This document shows positions 17,937 to 27,352 of a stretch of DNA of 64,000 nt, piece by piece. The stretch's first letter is position 1. Each line of letters opens with the position of its first letter. This DNA is from Bacteroides neonati (GTDB taxonomy: Bacteria > Bacteroidota > Bacteroidia > Bacteroidales > Bacteroidaceae): contig NZ_HG726023.1 of assembly GCF_000499785.1 (NCBI RefSeq), positions 64,534-128,533 of the forward strand, written 5' to 3'. The position numbers and the translations under genes are program-made. Below the pieces are notes generated by a model. The model saw nothing but the letters and a program-made list of their open reading frames with translations, ran no database searches and was not told the origin of the DNA.

Positions 17937-18167
17937 TTATTCGCCTTCTTTTTCTTGGTTACGGATGATTGCCATTGCAGCTTCATAATCTTTCTCATTG
18001 ACCATAACAGTAGCCGTAGGACTTATGTAAGGGGCTATAGAGGTCATTAATCCGTCTTTCAACGCCGCTTCGATGTTGTTACTCTCGAGCAATCCTCTAA
18101 CAAGTTCTGTTTCCCATTTAGAGCCCGAGAATACTTCTACTAACTTGGTGCTATCTTCTTCTTTCAT
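17937..18167 (-). CDS. DUF2007 family protein
   Basis: Short 76-residue cytoplasmic protein with the DUF2007 pattern: VEVFSGSKWETELVRGLLESNNIEA followed by a C-terminal VMVNEKDYEAAMAIIRN. The family is annotated as putative signal-transducing proteins but no mechanism is established. A second, shorter member lies at 32770-32970. The gene is alone between murI and proB on the minus strand and no clear promoter box was found. Confidence 0.8.
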   Translation of the reverse strand: MKEEDSTKLVEVFSGSKWETELVRGLLESNNIEAALKDGLMTSIAPYISPTATVMVNEKDYEAAMAIIRNQEKEGE

Positions 18168-18244
18168 AATACTGAATGTTTGAAAGTTTATACTTCTATA
18201 ATTAGAACAAAAGAAAATAAGAGATTGTTTCTGTTCGTCGGCAA

Positions 18245-19087
18245 TTATTCGAGTGTTACGCGCTGAACGGTAACGGGCCGATGAAGGAATGCGGAAGCCG
18301 ATTCAACAAACTTTTCTTCGGCTTCGGTGGTACAAAAGCTACATTCGCCTCCTTGTGTACATTTGGCTACCATTTCGGGATGTCGGAGCAAATAATCTTT
18401 TAAACTGGCAGCTACGTATTCGCCTTGCGAGATGATTGCCATACCATCGGGCATATAATGCTTAATCTTAGGAAGCAAGAGCGGATAGTGCGTGCAACCC
18501 AAGATAACGGTATCGATATGATAATCTTGACGAAGTAATCTGTCGATATATTTCTCGATAAAGAAATCGGCTCCGGCACCATAAGCTTCGTTGTTTTCGA
18601 CTAGCGGCACCCACATCGGGCAAGCCTCGCCACTGACACGGATATCGGGAAATAACTTATGGATTTCGAGCGGATAGGATTCTGAGTGAATGGTACCCGC
18701 AGTAGCCAGTACACCGACATGGCGGCTTTGGGTTATCTGTCCGACGCATTCAACCGTAGGACGAATAACACCCAATACCCTGCGTTGTGGATCCATGTTG
18801 GGTAAATCGTTTATCTGAATGCTTCGCAGTGCCTTGGCCGAAGCGGTATTGCAGGCCAATATCACCAAGTGACATCCCATTTCGAATAGTTTAGTAACGG
18901 CCTGTCGTGTGAACTCGTATACGATTTCAAACGAACGGCTACCATAAGGGGTGCGGGCATTATCGCCCAAATAGATGTAGTCATACTGAGGCAAAGCCTC
19001 TCTTATTTTACTGAGGATGGTTAGTCCACCATAGCCTGAATCAAAGATACCGATCGGACCCGGCTTTTGAGATAATTGCTGTTTCAT
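18245..19087 (-). CDS. murI: glutamate racemase
   Basis: Interconverts L- and D-glutamate to supply D-Glu for peptidoglycan. I start at the ATG at 19087 (MKQQLSQKPG), 280 residues; the three codons before it start with TTG. Both catalytic cysteines are in place: ILACNTASAKA and VILGCTHYPLL; the N-terminal IFDSGYGGLT supplies the conserved Asp/Ser. The tail contains an extra CTQGGECSFC cluster near residue 255, which is not part of the catalytic core. It has its own promoter box (19109-19116). Confidence 0.96.
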   Translation of the reverse strand: MKQQLSQKPGPIGIFDSGYGGLTILSKIREALPQYDYIYLGDNARTPYGSRSFEIVYEFTRQAVTKLFEMGCHLVILACNTASAKALRSIQINDLPNMDPQRRVLGVIRPTVECVGQITQSRHVGVLATAGTIHSESYPLEIHKLFPDIRVSGEACPMWVPLVENNEAYGAGADFFIEKYIDRLLRQDYHIDTVILGCTHYPLLLPKIKHYMPDGMAIISQGEYVAASLKDYLLRHPEMVAKCTQGGECSFCTTEAEEKFVESASAFLHRPVTVQRVTLE

Positions 19088-19108
19088 GACGAACAATGCT
19101 TAGAAACA

Positions 19109-19116
19109 CAAAGGTA
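19109..19116 (-). promoter_or_regulatory. -7 box for murI
   Basis: Minus-strand TACCTTTG, 22 bases before the murI ATG. Confidence 0.5.
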
Positions 19117-19120
19117 ATAA

Positions 19121-19146
19121 AAAAAGGGAGATAAAATCTCCCTTTA
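19121..19146 (-). terminator. terminator after the uppS-bamA-ompH-ompH operon
   Basis: AAAGGGAGAT pairs with ATCTCCCTTT around AAA; on the minus strand a long T run follows. It sits 21 bases behind the last ompH stop. Confidence 0.85.
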
Positions 19147-19166
19147 TATAATATAACTGTAATGGC

Positions 19167-19679
19167 TTATTTGATACCCAAATGAGCTTTTACCTTTCCT
19201 GTCAGGTCTACACTTTGAGGACCTACGTAAGGTATCGGAGTACGAGCCAGATCGAATACATAAACAACTCCTTCGGCAGCACCTACGGCTTTGATGGCAT
19301 CGTCCAATTTCTTATAGATGGGAGTCATCAAATCGGTTTGTGCTTTTTGCATACCTTGTTGAGCATCTTGTTGAAATTGCTCTTGTCTTTGTTGCATATC
19401 CATCAACTCTTTTTGTCTTCTTTCTGCGATGTTTTGAGGAAGCGAGTCTTTAGCGATAGCTTGTTGAAACTCTTGGTATTTCTTGCTGAACTCTTCTTGA
19501 GTTCTGGTTAGCTCTTCTGTGTATTTTTTATCCAAAGCTTGTAGGTCGGCTTGCGCTTTAGTAAACTCGGGCATAGCGATGATTACTTCCTGAGCGTTCA
19601 TGTGACCAAATTTAAGAGCTTGTGCAAATACACCCATAGGGAGTACTAACATGATTAAGAGTGCAATTTTTTTTAGCAT
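19167..19679 (-). CDS. OmpH/Skp family periplasmic chaperone (second copy)
   Basis: 170 residues with a signal peptide (LLIMLVLPMGVFAQA), then the Skp pattern LKFGHMNAQEVIIAMPE and a long Gln- and Lys-rich coiled coil (around residues 40-115) that would form the tentacles of a trimer. Skp proteins hold unfolded outer-membrane proteins on their way to the BAM complex. It follows another OmpH gene and bamA on the same strand. It has a possible promoter of its own (TACATTTG at 19720-19727). Confidence 0.9.
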   Translation of the reverse strand: MLKKIALLIMLVLPMGVFAQALKFGHMNAQEVIIAMPEFTKAQADLQALDKKYTEELTRTQEEFSKKYQEFQQAIAKDSLPQNIAERRQKELMDMQQRQEQFQQDAQQGMQKAQTDLMTPIYKKLDDAIKAVGAAEGVVYVFDLARTPIPYVGPQSVDLTGKVKAHLGIK

Positions 19680-19719
19680 AGTTCTATTATTTAAATGATT
19701 ATTGTTCGGTTATTTGATG

Positions 19720-19727
19720 CAAATGTA
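19720..19727 (-). promoter_or_regulatory. possible internal -7 box before the second ompH
   Basis: Minus-strand TACATTTG, about 40 bases before the start at 19679 and just upstream of the first ompH stop. Confidence 0.35.
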
Positions 19728-19732
19728 TGAAA

Positions 19733-20248
19733 TTAATTTGAATATCCTAAATTTGCCAATACTTCATTGCTGATGTCAATGCGTGGCGAAGCGAAAATAA
19801 TGCTTGTGGCAGAGGCTCTGTCTACAACTACGGCATACCCTTTAGCTTCGGCTATCTCTTTTACGACATTGTATATTTGGTCTTGAATAGGCTTCATCAG
19901 TCCTTCTCTCTTCTTTACTAGTTCACCTTCGGGACCAAAATACAAACGTTTGAGCTCGGCTGTTGCTTTCTCTTTTGCAACGATTTCTTCCTCTCTCTTC
20001 GTCTTTTGTGCTTCGGATAGGGTTGCCGTTTCCGATTGATACTTCTTGTATAAATCTTGTGCTTCCTTGCCGAGTGTTTCAACTTCACCCTGCCATTTCT
20101 TGGAAGCCTGATTCAGTTGTTCGGTTGCACGCTCATAAGCCGGAATATTCTTTAAGATATACTCCATGTCAATGAGAGCAAATTTTTGTGCGTTGGCTGC
20201 CATTGAAACAGCAAACAGCAGAATAATAAATAGAACAGACTTTCTCAT
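19733..20248 (-). CDS. OmpH/Skp family periplasmic chaperone (first copy)
   Basis: I start at the ATG at 20248 (MRKSVLFIILLFAVSM), which gives a proper signal peptide and 171 residues; the longer frame would run into bamA. The mature part begins QKFALIDMEYILKNIPAYERA and continues as a charged coiled coil, ending in a VVDRASATSIIFASPRIDIS strand region, the usual Skp/OmpH layout. It follows bamA by 25 bases, and its gene product would deliver outer-membrane proteins to BamA. Confidence 0.92.
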   Translation of the reverse strand: MRKSVLFIILLFAVSMAANAQKFALIDMEYILKNIPAYERATEQLNQASKKWQGEVETLGKEAQDLYKKYQSETATLSEAQKTKREEEIVAKEKATAELKRLYFGPEGELVKKREGLMKPIQDQIYNVVKEIAEAKGYAVVVDRASATSIIFASPRIDISNEVLANLGYSN

Positions 20249-20273
20249 AACACTTGTTTTTTTAGTGAAACTA

Positions 20274-22904
20274 TTAGAATTCTTGACCCAATACAAAGTG
20301 GAAGCGGCTACCGCCTGCATCTTTAGAACCTTGTACCTTATCGAAACCGTAAGCCCAGTCGATACCCATCATACCGATCATCGGTAGGAAGATACGTACA
20401 CCAACACCTGCCGAACGTTTAAGATCAAATGGGTTGAAGTTCTTAATATCATGCCATGCATTACCTGCTTCGAGGAATCCTAACACATAAATGTTAGTAC
20501 TTGTTTCGAGCATAAGCGGATATCTTAATTCGACACCCAAACGAGTGTATGCATAACCTTCAAGACCGCGGTAAGGAGTCAATGAGCTGTTTTCGTAACC
20601 ACGCAATGCAATACTTTCGGTAGCATAGCTTGAGTAACCTGTCATACCGTCGCCACCTACATCGAATGTTTCGAACGGAGATTTCTTGTATTTGTTGTAG
20701 TGACCCAATAAACCGAATTCGGCACGTGTCATCAATACAGGACATTTAACTGCCGATGAGAGTGCAGTATAGGTTTTTGATTTGAATTTCCATTTGTGGT
20801 ATTCTACCCATTTGTGCATTTTGTTTACATCGTTCTGATTGTACTGATCGTACTTGCTGTAATCAACTCCATCAAAGAGTGAGTAAGGTGGTGTTAGCTG
20901 TGCCGACAAAGAGATATCCGAACCGCTACGGGGGAATATCGGATTGTCTACCGAGTTACGAGCCAACGTCAGGTTCAAACTGATGTTATTACACTTACCG
21001 TTTGTTACGGGGAAGTATTGCCAGTCGCTCAAAATATAACGCTGGAATGACAACTCGGCCGAAAGCGTAAAGAAGTCATCGGGCCAGCTCAAACGCTTAC
21101 CCCAACCGGCTGACAGTCCCCACATCTTAATTGACTTATCGGGGTCGTAGTAGTTTTCGTAGTTGTTGTAATTACCATAATTGTAGCTTCCGTAACCGCC
21201 ATAACCGCTATACATATTGTTATAGTAGTTGTTCATGTATGACGAGTTGTAGTACTGGCTGCTGATATCTGTCTGTACCGAGAAGAATCCCGACAGAGAG
21301 AATGAGTTGGGACGCTTACCGCCAAACCAGGGGTCGAAGAACGAAATGCTATACGATTGATAGTATTGTGCATTGGTCTGTCCGCTGATGGTCAATGTCT
21401 GTCCGTCACCTTGAGGGAGAATACCGCGATAGTTTTCGCCCGGGTGCAAGAGGTTGGCCAAAGAGAAGTTGGTAAACTTCAAACTCAGCTTACCGATCAC
21501 ACCTGTCTGTCCCCAACCGGCCGAGAATTCTACCTGGTCGTTTGCTTTTGATACGAGATCATAACCGATATCAACGGTTCCTTGTTCGGGGTTTGGTTGA
21601 ATGTCCGGTTTGATATTCTCCGGGTCAAAGTGTCCCATTTGTTGAATTTCGCGCATAGAACGCATCAAGTCTTCTTTGCTGAACAACTGTCCGGGGCGGG
21701 TACGGAGTTCGCGACGAACTACGTTTTCGTATAAACGGTCGTTACCATTGATTTTAATCTTGTTGATGGTAGCCTGGCGACCTTCAAAAATTCTCATTTC
21801 AAGATCAATAGAATCGCCAACAATGTTTACCTCTACCGGTTCGAGGTTGTAGAACAAATATCCATTGTTGTAATATAGGTTACCAATGGCATCGTCATCG
21901 GTAGATATACGTTCGTTAAGCAATTTTTGGTTGTACACATCACCTTTCTTCATTCGTAGGTAGAAGTTCAACTGCTCTGATGGATATAGGGTATTTCCCA
22001 CCCAGGTTATGTTGCGTAGGTAGTACTTATCGCCTTCTTCCAATTTTAAAAAGACATCTACCGTCTTGTCGTCAAATTTAGATACGCTATCTTTTACGAT
22101 ACGCGCGTCACGGTAGCCCAATTCGTTATACTTATCGATGATTAATTGCTTGTCTTCTTCATATTTTTCATTAACGAACTTCTTGGTGCGGAACAGGTTC
22201 AGCAACTTACCCTTTTCGTTGGTTTTCTTCATAACGCGTTTCAGCTTGGAGTCTGAAAGTGCTTTATTGCCTTCGATGGTAATAGCGTGTACCTTTACTT
22301 TCTCTTTCTTGTCGATATTTACATCAACAATTACTTGATTTGGGTTTGCCGTGTCATCTTTCTGCGAAATAATAACTTCGGCATTCTTAAACCCTTTGTC
22401 GTCAAAGTAACGTTTGATAAGTACTTTAGCACGGTCTACCAGATTCGGAGTAATCTGGCTGCCTTTGACCAATCCTAGTTTGGCTTCCAGGTCCTGACGC
22501 TCTGACTTCTTTACACCGTGATAGCGGATGTCGGAGATACGAGGGCGTTGGGTCAAGTTAATTTTTAACCACACCTTGTTACCTTCAATCTTCTCGGCAG
22601 TAATCTGCACGTTAGAGAACAAACCATGTCGCCAATAGCGTTTGATAGCTCCGGTTATTTCATCACCCGGTATGCTGATCGTTTGTCCTACCGATAAGCC
22701 CGATAGACCGATGAGTACATAGTCTTCGTAGTTTTTAACACCTTCAACCTTGATGTCTGCAATCTCCAGTTTCTTCGGAGTTCCTGAGTATAGAATAACA
22801 GGCTTTGAAGATTCGTCAGTGTTAGCATCTTGTGCCATGCTCATCTGCGGATAGCAAAAAAGACAGAAGAGTGTTACGAATATAAAGGAAATACGATAAT
22901 GCAT
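20274..22904 (-). CDS. bamA: outer membrane protein assembly factor BamA
   Basis: Central subunit of the BAM complex, folding beta-barrel proteins into the outer membrane. 876 residues: signal peptide to about residue 24, five POTRA domains over roughly residues 45-430, then a C-terminal barrel ending in a hydrophobic strand with terminal Phe (VLGQEF). A Tyr/Asn/Gly-rich stretch of about 40 residues (NNYYNNMYSGYGGYG and onward) sits in the barrel region around residues 540-590, probably an extracellular loop. It is longer than E. coli BamA (810). Next to uppS upstream (20 bases) and two ompH genes downstream. Confidence 0.96.
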   Translation of the reverse strand: MHYRISFIFVTLFCLFCYPQMSMAQDANTDESSKPVILYSGTPKKLEIADIKVEGVKNYEDYVLIGLSGLSVGQTISIPGDEITGAIKRYWRHGLFSNVQITAEKIEGNKVWLKINLTQRPRISDIRYHGVKKSERQDLEAKLGLVKGSQITPNLVDRAKVLIKRYFDDKGFKNAEVIISQKDDTANPNQVIVDVNIDKKEKVKVHAITIEGNKALSDSKLKRVMKKTNEKGKLLNLFRTKKFVNEKYEEDKQLIIDKYNELGYRDARIVKDSVSKFDDKTVDVFLKLEEGDKYYLRNITWVGNTLYPSEQLNFYLRMKKGDVYNQKLLNERISTDDDAIGNLYYNNGYLFYNLEPVEVNIVGDSIDLEMRIFEGRQATINKIKINGNDRLYENVVRRELRTRPGQLFSKEDLMRSMREIQQMGHFDPENIKPDIQPNPEQGTVDIGYDLVSKANDQVEFSAGWGQTGVIGKLSLKFTNFSLANLLHPGENYRGILPQGDGQTLTISGQTNAQYYQSYSISFFDPWFGGKRPNSFSLSGFFSVQTDISSQYYNSSYMNNYYNNMYSGYGGYGSYNYGNYNNYENYYDPDKSIKMWGLSAGWGKRLSWPDDFFTLSAELSFQRYILSDWQYFPVTNGKCNNISLNLTLARNSVDNPIFPRSGSDISLSAQLTPPYSLFDGVDYSKYDQYNQNDVNKMHKWVEYHKWKFKSKTYTALSSAVKCPVLMTRAEFGLLGHYNKYKKSPFETFDVGGDGMTGYSSYATESIALRGYENSSLTPYRGLEGYAYTRLGVELRYPLMLETSTNIYVLGFLEAGNAWHDIKNFNPFDLKRSAGVGVRIFLPMIGMMGIDWAYGFDKVQGSKDAGGSRFHFVLGQEF

Positions 22905-22924
22905 TTATGTTATAATTATTTAAG

Positions 22925-23659
22925 TTAACTTATTTGTTCACTGGTTTTGCCGAAGCGACGTTCCCGTTTTTGATAATCACAGATAGCTTTTCTAAGCTCG
23001 TCTTCGCGGAAGTCGGGCCAGAAGGTTTCACAGAAATAGAGTTCAGAGTAAGCGCATTGCCACAATAGGTAATTACTCATTCGGATTTCTCCTCCGGTAC
23101 GAATTAATAAATCCGGGTCGGGCATGAAACTTGTTGTTAAATATGTTGAGATGAGTTCGCTTGTTACCTGTTCGGGTGATAGTTCTCCTTTTTGAACTCC
23201 AATGGCAATCTGTCGTGCCGCTTCGGTTATTTCCCAGCGGGATGAGTAGCTAAGTGCCAGCACCAGACTCATGCCTGTATTGTATGATGTATGTTCAACA
23301 CAGCTTCTTAGACGTTCTTGTACATTGGCAGGCAGCTTACCGATGTCTCCTATGATACGAAAAGAGATATTGTTTTTCATAAATATTTCTTCTTCGATCG
23401 ATTCGAATAGAAGACTCATCAATGCTGCAATTTCATCCGATGGCCGATTCCAGTTTTCGGTCGAGAATGTATATAAAGTTAGATACTTAATTCCCAACCT
23501 TGCAGCTTCTTCGGCTATGACATGTACCGTTTCTGCACCAATTTGATGACCGTAGCTACGCTCGTGTCCGCGTTGCTTCGCCCATCGTCCGTTGCCGTCC
23601 ATGATAATGGCTACATGGCGAGGTATTCGCTTTAGATCTATTTGTTCGTTATATGACAT
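22925..23659 (-). CDS. uppS: isoprenyl transferase (undecaprenyl diphosphate synthase)
   Basis: Extends farnesyl diphosphate in cis configuration to the C55 carrier lipid used for cell wall and polysaccharide export. 244 residues with [14 protein letters not shown] (catalytic Asp and substrate loop), [14 protein letters not shown] and the C-terminal [14 protein letters not shown], all standard. It leads into bamA with a 20-base gap, a pairing common in Bacteroidetes. Between it and the next upstream gene (23660-23810) no gene is seen. Confidence 0.97.
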   Translation of the reverse strand: MSYNEQIDLKRIPRHVAIIMDGNGRWAKQRGHERSYGHQIGAETVHVIAEEAARLGIKYLTLYTFSTENWNRPSDEIAALMSLLFESIEEEIFMKNNISFRIIGDIGKLPANVQERLRSCVEHTSYNTGMSLVLALSYSSRWEITEAARQIAIGVQKGELSPEQVTSELISTYLTTSFMPDPDLLIRTGGEIRMSNYLLWQCAYSELYFCETFWPDFREDELRKAICDYQKRERRFGKTSEQIS

Positions 23660-23810
23660 TTCATCTAATTGTTACATTCTTTGCATCTGAGAAGCAGGTT
23701 GTATGTGACAAACAAGAATGTATTATGAGAGCTATCTGTTCAGTAATTGTCAAACTTGGGTTTGCGACAAAACGGTCGATCGGCCTATTCATTATATACA
23801 ATCTTTATGT

Positions 23811-25280
23811 TTACTGCGTTAGTGCTTCTTTAAAGCCTAACTTGTTTAGCCGGCAACGCCATACATCGTCTGTTCCTGTAAGGCCTTTGCTGCAAATGAT
23901 CCAGATAAAGTTATTTGAATCCACCACCATTGAATACTCACTACCTTTTCTGGCAGTTAATTCGGTAGGGAAGTAGAATTTCTTATTCGCTTTATACCAA
24001 GCAATACCCGCTACCGAAGTATAGAATGTATCGAATTCATTGCCGAAAGCATAGAACTCTTTTCCGTAATGAATGATAGAGGGCAATGTTAAGATGGGGC
24101 AGAAGGCATTTTGGGTATATAAATCGGCCCACGATAGTCCGTTATAAGAGCCCCAAGGAAGAATTGGTTTTACCGCTTCGGTGCGCTCGTTGGTAGTAGT
24201 ACCCATCAACATAGCTCCCTGAACCCCTGTGTTGTTACTAAAGATAGTAGCCGAAATGTTGGTTCTGGGAAAACTGTCTGCTACGACTTCTCCTAAATCA
24301 GATGTCTCTGTCCAACTTGTTGCATTTTCGTTTGTGAAGCAGAAACGATGAATCTTGGCATCGGTGGCATCTACCGAAACAGCTGCAATACCGATTGTCT
24401 TATTTAAGTTGTTTCCTTGGTTCTCAGGGAATCCTACAAGCAACGAAGCGATCTTGCGATCGTTCAGTGTTGTATGCTTTTGCCAGTTTGTTCCATCAGT
24501 AGAATAATACATGATACCTTCGGCAACCGCATAAAGTTGATCCTTAAAGTTGAGAATAGACGATAAGTCGACAGAGGCAGGTAGACCATTGATAGTTCCT
24601 GTAGAAGTCCATCCTCTGGGATTGTCGGTGAGGGTTTTATAGGCAATTACTTGCGAAGCAGTTGTTTTAGAGAATACAAAAATGGTTTTGTTTAATATAA
24701 CAGCCTTTTGCGGACCGCTTATGGCTCCTCCCGAGAAGCCCTTCATCAATGGTGCGGGTTGTTGGCCTTTGGCTTGTCCCCAGTTTAAAGAGTCGGGATC
24801 TTGCTTATGAACACGCACTTCAATGGTATATCTACGGGTGTATTTCTTGTACGTATCTTCGGAAATCCCCTGATACATCAGGTTCATTGCTTCCATAGAC
24901 ATCACTTTCACTTTGAGCGGTTCTCTGAAATCAACAGAGTCTGTTGTGTTGAGTCCCTGCGTAACATTATCTTTAATACTATCTTTTCCTTCTTTATTAA
25001 TAAGTATAACCGCTCCTGAAACAGTAGTCAACGTCTTGATTAGTATCTTATCGATAATTGTGTCTGAACCCATAGGCAATGAGTCAAGATTATAAATTTC
25101 ACCTTTGAGCTGGTCGATAGTAAACTGATAGCTCTTGCCATGTACGGTATCAAGCGCAAATGCATGTATTGTTGCGTCTGTACTGTATTCTCCCACTTGG
25201 TTATTGTCGTTCAGACACGATGAAATGGCGAATGATACAAACAGAAGGCTCACAATTACGGATAAAAACTTAATTCTCAT
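23811..25280 (-). CDS. DUF6242-like lipoprotein
   Basis: The ATG at 25280 (MRIKFLSVIV) is preferred, giving 489 residues and a clear lipoprotein signal with lipobox ISSC (Cys22). The longer frame overlaps the promoter. The rest has a first part of about 120 residues and then repeated beta-strand segments resembling kelch/propeller blades (IVFVFSKT-like strand, LYAVAEGIMYYSTDGTNWQK, EFYAFGNEFDTFYTS). This matches the Bacteroides family I know as DUF6242. It is probably surface- or periplasm-exposed; function unknown. Single gene with its own -7 box. Confidence 0.75.
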   Translation of the reverse strand: MRIKFLSVIVSLLFVSFAISSCLNDNNQVGEYSTDATIHAFALDTVHGKSYQFTIDQLKGEIYNLDSLPMGSDTIIDKILIKTLTTVSGAVILINKEGKDSIKDNVTQGLNTTDSVDFREPLKVKVMSMEAMNLMYQGISEDTYKKYTRRYTIEVRVHKQDPDSLNWGQAKGQQPAPLMKGFSGGAISGPQKAVILNKTIFVFSKTTASQVIAYKTLTDNPRGWTSTGTINGLPASVDLSSILNFKDQLYAVAEGIMYYSTDGTNWQKHTTLNDRKIASLLVGFPENQGNNLNKTIGIAAVSVDATDAKIHRFCFTNENATSWTETSDLGEVVADSFPRTNISATIFSNNTGVQGAMLMGTTTNERTEAVKPILPWGSYNGLSWADLYTQNAFCPILTLPSIIHYGKEFYAFGNEFDTFYTSVAGIAWYKANKKFYFPTELTARKGSEYSMVVDSNNFIWIICSKGLTGTDDVWRCRLNKLGFKEALTQ

Positions 25281-25307
25281 TTGAAGATTGTGTTTATTTA
25301 CAAGTTG

Positions 25308-25315
25308 CAAAAATA
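25308..25315 (-). promoter_or_regulatory. -7 box for the DUF6242-like gene
   Basis: Minus-strand TATTTTTG, 28 bases before the ATG at 25280. Confidence 0.5.
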
Positions 25316-25417
25316 GGAACAATTTTCGCGATATTGAACATTAACGGGAAGTTTTATATAAAATTATAGATAACATAACTGCTTTTATGGGTTAAACGCC
25401 TTATGAGCAGAGCTTAT

Positions 25418-26458
25418 TTACACTATTTTGTTAATATAATGTTCTATTTGTACCCCGAAGAAGCTGCTTTGTACGCTCTCTCTCTCTCGTTCTATGTGGG
25501 GTGCTTTGATACCTGCCGATAGCTGAACGGTGGATATCTCAACAAATGCCTCATCCCATAAACCCTCATCAATAAAGGTCTGTAGCAACTGTTGACCTCC
25601 TTCGACCAATAATGATTGGAGGTTGCGCTCATAGAGAATTTCCATTAATTGAGGTATGATATTTGTTTGGTAGTTCAATGTAATATATTCTGTTTGTTCA
25701 CTTTGGGCTCTTTGATGGGCGGTTAAGATTAAGGTTGGTACACTCCCGTCAAATAAATGCAGGGTGGGTGGGAGCGTTAAGTCCCGGTCTAATGCGATAC
25801 GCACCGGGTTGTGTCCGTACCAATTGCGTACTGTTAACGACGGATCGTCGAGGCGTGCTGTTCGCGTACCTACTATAATAGCATCCGATTCTGCTCTTCG
25901 TTTATGCACCAGCATGGAAGTAAGCGGAGTTGATAGGATAACCGGCCGCCCGTTTGTTCGCTCTTTGTCAATAAAGCCATCGGCTGATTCGGCCCATTTT
26001 AATGTGATGTATGGTCGCTTATAGGTGTGAAACGTAATGAAGCGGCGAATCAAGTGCCGGCACTCTTTTTCGAGTACTCCCACAATCACCTCACGCCCTG
26101 CATTGCGTAGCTTTTCGATACCTCTTCCAGCTACTTTGGCAAAGGGGTCTTCGCATCCGATGACGATTCTCGGTATCTCTTTTTCGATGATTAAATCTGC
26201 ACACGGAGGTGTTTTTCCATAATGGGAACAAGGTTCTAGACTTACGTAGATAGTCGATCGCTTCAATAAAGCGGGGTCTTTTACCGAGCGAATTGCATTT
26301 ACTTCGGCATGTGCTTCTCCACAGCGAACATGATATCCCTCGCCAATGATTTTCCCGTCACAAACGATAACGGCACCCACCATTGGGTTGGGTGATGTGT
26401 TTTGTAAACCGTTGCGGGCTAGCGAAATGCATCTGCGCATGTATTTTTCTTCTTCCAT
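25418..26458 (-). CDS. ribD: bifunctional riboflavin biosynthesis deaminase/reductase
   Basis: Deaminates the pyrimidine made from GTP and then reduces its ribosyl side chain, both steps of riboflavin synthesis. 346 residues. The N-terminal deaminase carries the zinc motifs HAEVNAI and PCSHYGKTPPC; the C-terminal reductase begins around residue 150 (YITLKWAESADGFID) and includes VEGGQQLLQTF. Both halves appear complete. It is divergent from prmC, with 57 bases between the starts. No other rib genes are nearby, and no FMN riboswitch was seen upstream. Confidence 0.95.
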   Translation of the reverse strand: MEEEKYMRRCISLARNGLQNTSPNPMVGAVIVCDGKIIGEGYHVRCGEAHAEVNAIRSVKDPALLKRSTIYVSLEPCSHYGKTPPCADLIIEKEIPRIVIGCEDPFAKVAGRGIEKLRNAGREVIVGVLEKECRHLIRRFITFHTYKRPYITLKWAESADGFIDKERTNGRPVILSTPLTSMLVHKRRAESDAIIVGTRTARLDDPSLTVRNWYGHNPVRIALDRDLTLPPTLHLFDGSVPTLILTAHQRAQSEQTEYITLNYQTNIIPQLMEILYERNLQSLLVEGGQQLLQTFIDEGLWDEAFVEISTVQLSAGIKAPHIERERESVQSSFFGVQIEHYINKIV

Positions 26459-26485
26459 CTTTTAGGCTTGTAGCTATAATAATTG

Positions 26486-26493
26486 TATTTTTG
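26486..26493 (+). promoter_or_regulatory. -7 box for prmC-recX
   Basis: TATTTTTG, 22 bases before the prmC ATG, in the short divergent gap with ribD. Confidence 0.5.
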
Positions 26494-26515
26494 CATCTCA
26501 AAACACTACAGAGAT

Positions 26516-27352
26516 ATGAATCGTGTCAGTACGTACATCCGTCAATCATTGCAAGACTATTATTCACCGCAGGAACTTAAAACCCTGACGATGATGCTTT
26601 GCTGTGATGTACTCGGCTTTGAGGCTATTGATGTTTATTTGGGCAAAGATATTAATTTATCGGAAAGCAAGCAGTGCGAATTGGAAAACATTCTGGCTCG
26701 TATGCAGAAAAACGAGCCGATACAATACGTATTGGGCACCGCTATGTTCTGCGGAATGCCGTTTGATGTCGCTCCCGGCGTGCTCATTCCCCGTCCCGAA
26801 ACGGAAGAACTGGTCGATTTGGTCGTGAGAGAGAATCCCGGTTCATCCCATATACTCGATATGGGTACCGGAAGTGGATGTATCGCTATCTCCCTTTCAA
26901 AAAAGCTTCCTGAAGCTAAGGTTACTGCTTGGGATATCTCTGATGAAGCATTGGTTATTGCCCGTAGGAACAACGGCAAGCTGCAAGCTACAGTTATGTT
27001 TGAGCAGCAAGATATACTGTCGTACCATTCTGATTCGGAGGCTGTTTTTGATGTTATCGTTAGTAATCCTCCTTATATAACCGACTCTGAAAGACAAGAG
27101 ATGGATGCCAATGTGCTTGAATGGGAACCGGCACAGGCCTTGTTTGTGCCCGATGACGATCCGTTGCGATTTTATCGTCGCATTGCTCTTTTGGGGCGCA
27201 AACTATTGAGAACAGAAGGAAAACTTTATTTTGAAATAAACCGGGCCTATGGCAATGAAACTGTTCTGATGCTCGAAGAAACAGGATATAAAGGCATTCG
27301 TGTCTTGAAAGACCAGTTTGGAAATACTCGAATTGTAACAGCTTACCGATGA
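26516..27352 (+). CDS. prmC: peptide chain release factor N5-glutamine methyltransferase
   Basis: Methylates the Gln of the GGQ motif in release factors RF1/RF2. The ATG at 26516 (MNRVSTYIRQSL) gives 278 residues; an upstream TTG lies inside the promoter box. An N-terminal helical domain is followed by the Rossmann methyltransferase domain with ILDMGTGSGCIAISL (SAM site) and the defining NPPYI motif (VIVSNPPYITDSE). Full length for the family. Its stop overlaps the recX start by four bases. Confidence 0.96.
   Translation: MNRVSTYIRQSLQDYYSPQELKTLTMMLCCDVLGFEAIDVYLGKDINLSESKQCELENILARMQKNEPIQYVLGTAMFCGMPFDVAPGVLIPRPETEELVDLVVRENPGSSHILDMGTGSGCIAISLSKKLPEAKVTAWDISDEALVIARRNNGKLQATVMFEQQDILSYHSDSEAVFDVIVSNPPYITDSERQEMDANVLEWEPAQALFVPDDDPLRFYRRIALLGRKLLRTEGKLYFEINRAYGNETVLMLEETGYKGIRVLKDQFGNTRIVTAYR

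Noticed and set aside
26459..26515. FMN riboswitch upstream of ribD
   Set aside because: The divergent gap is only 57 bases and lacks the conserved riboswitch segments.
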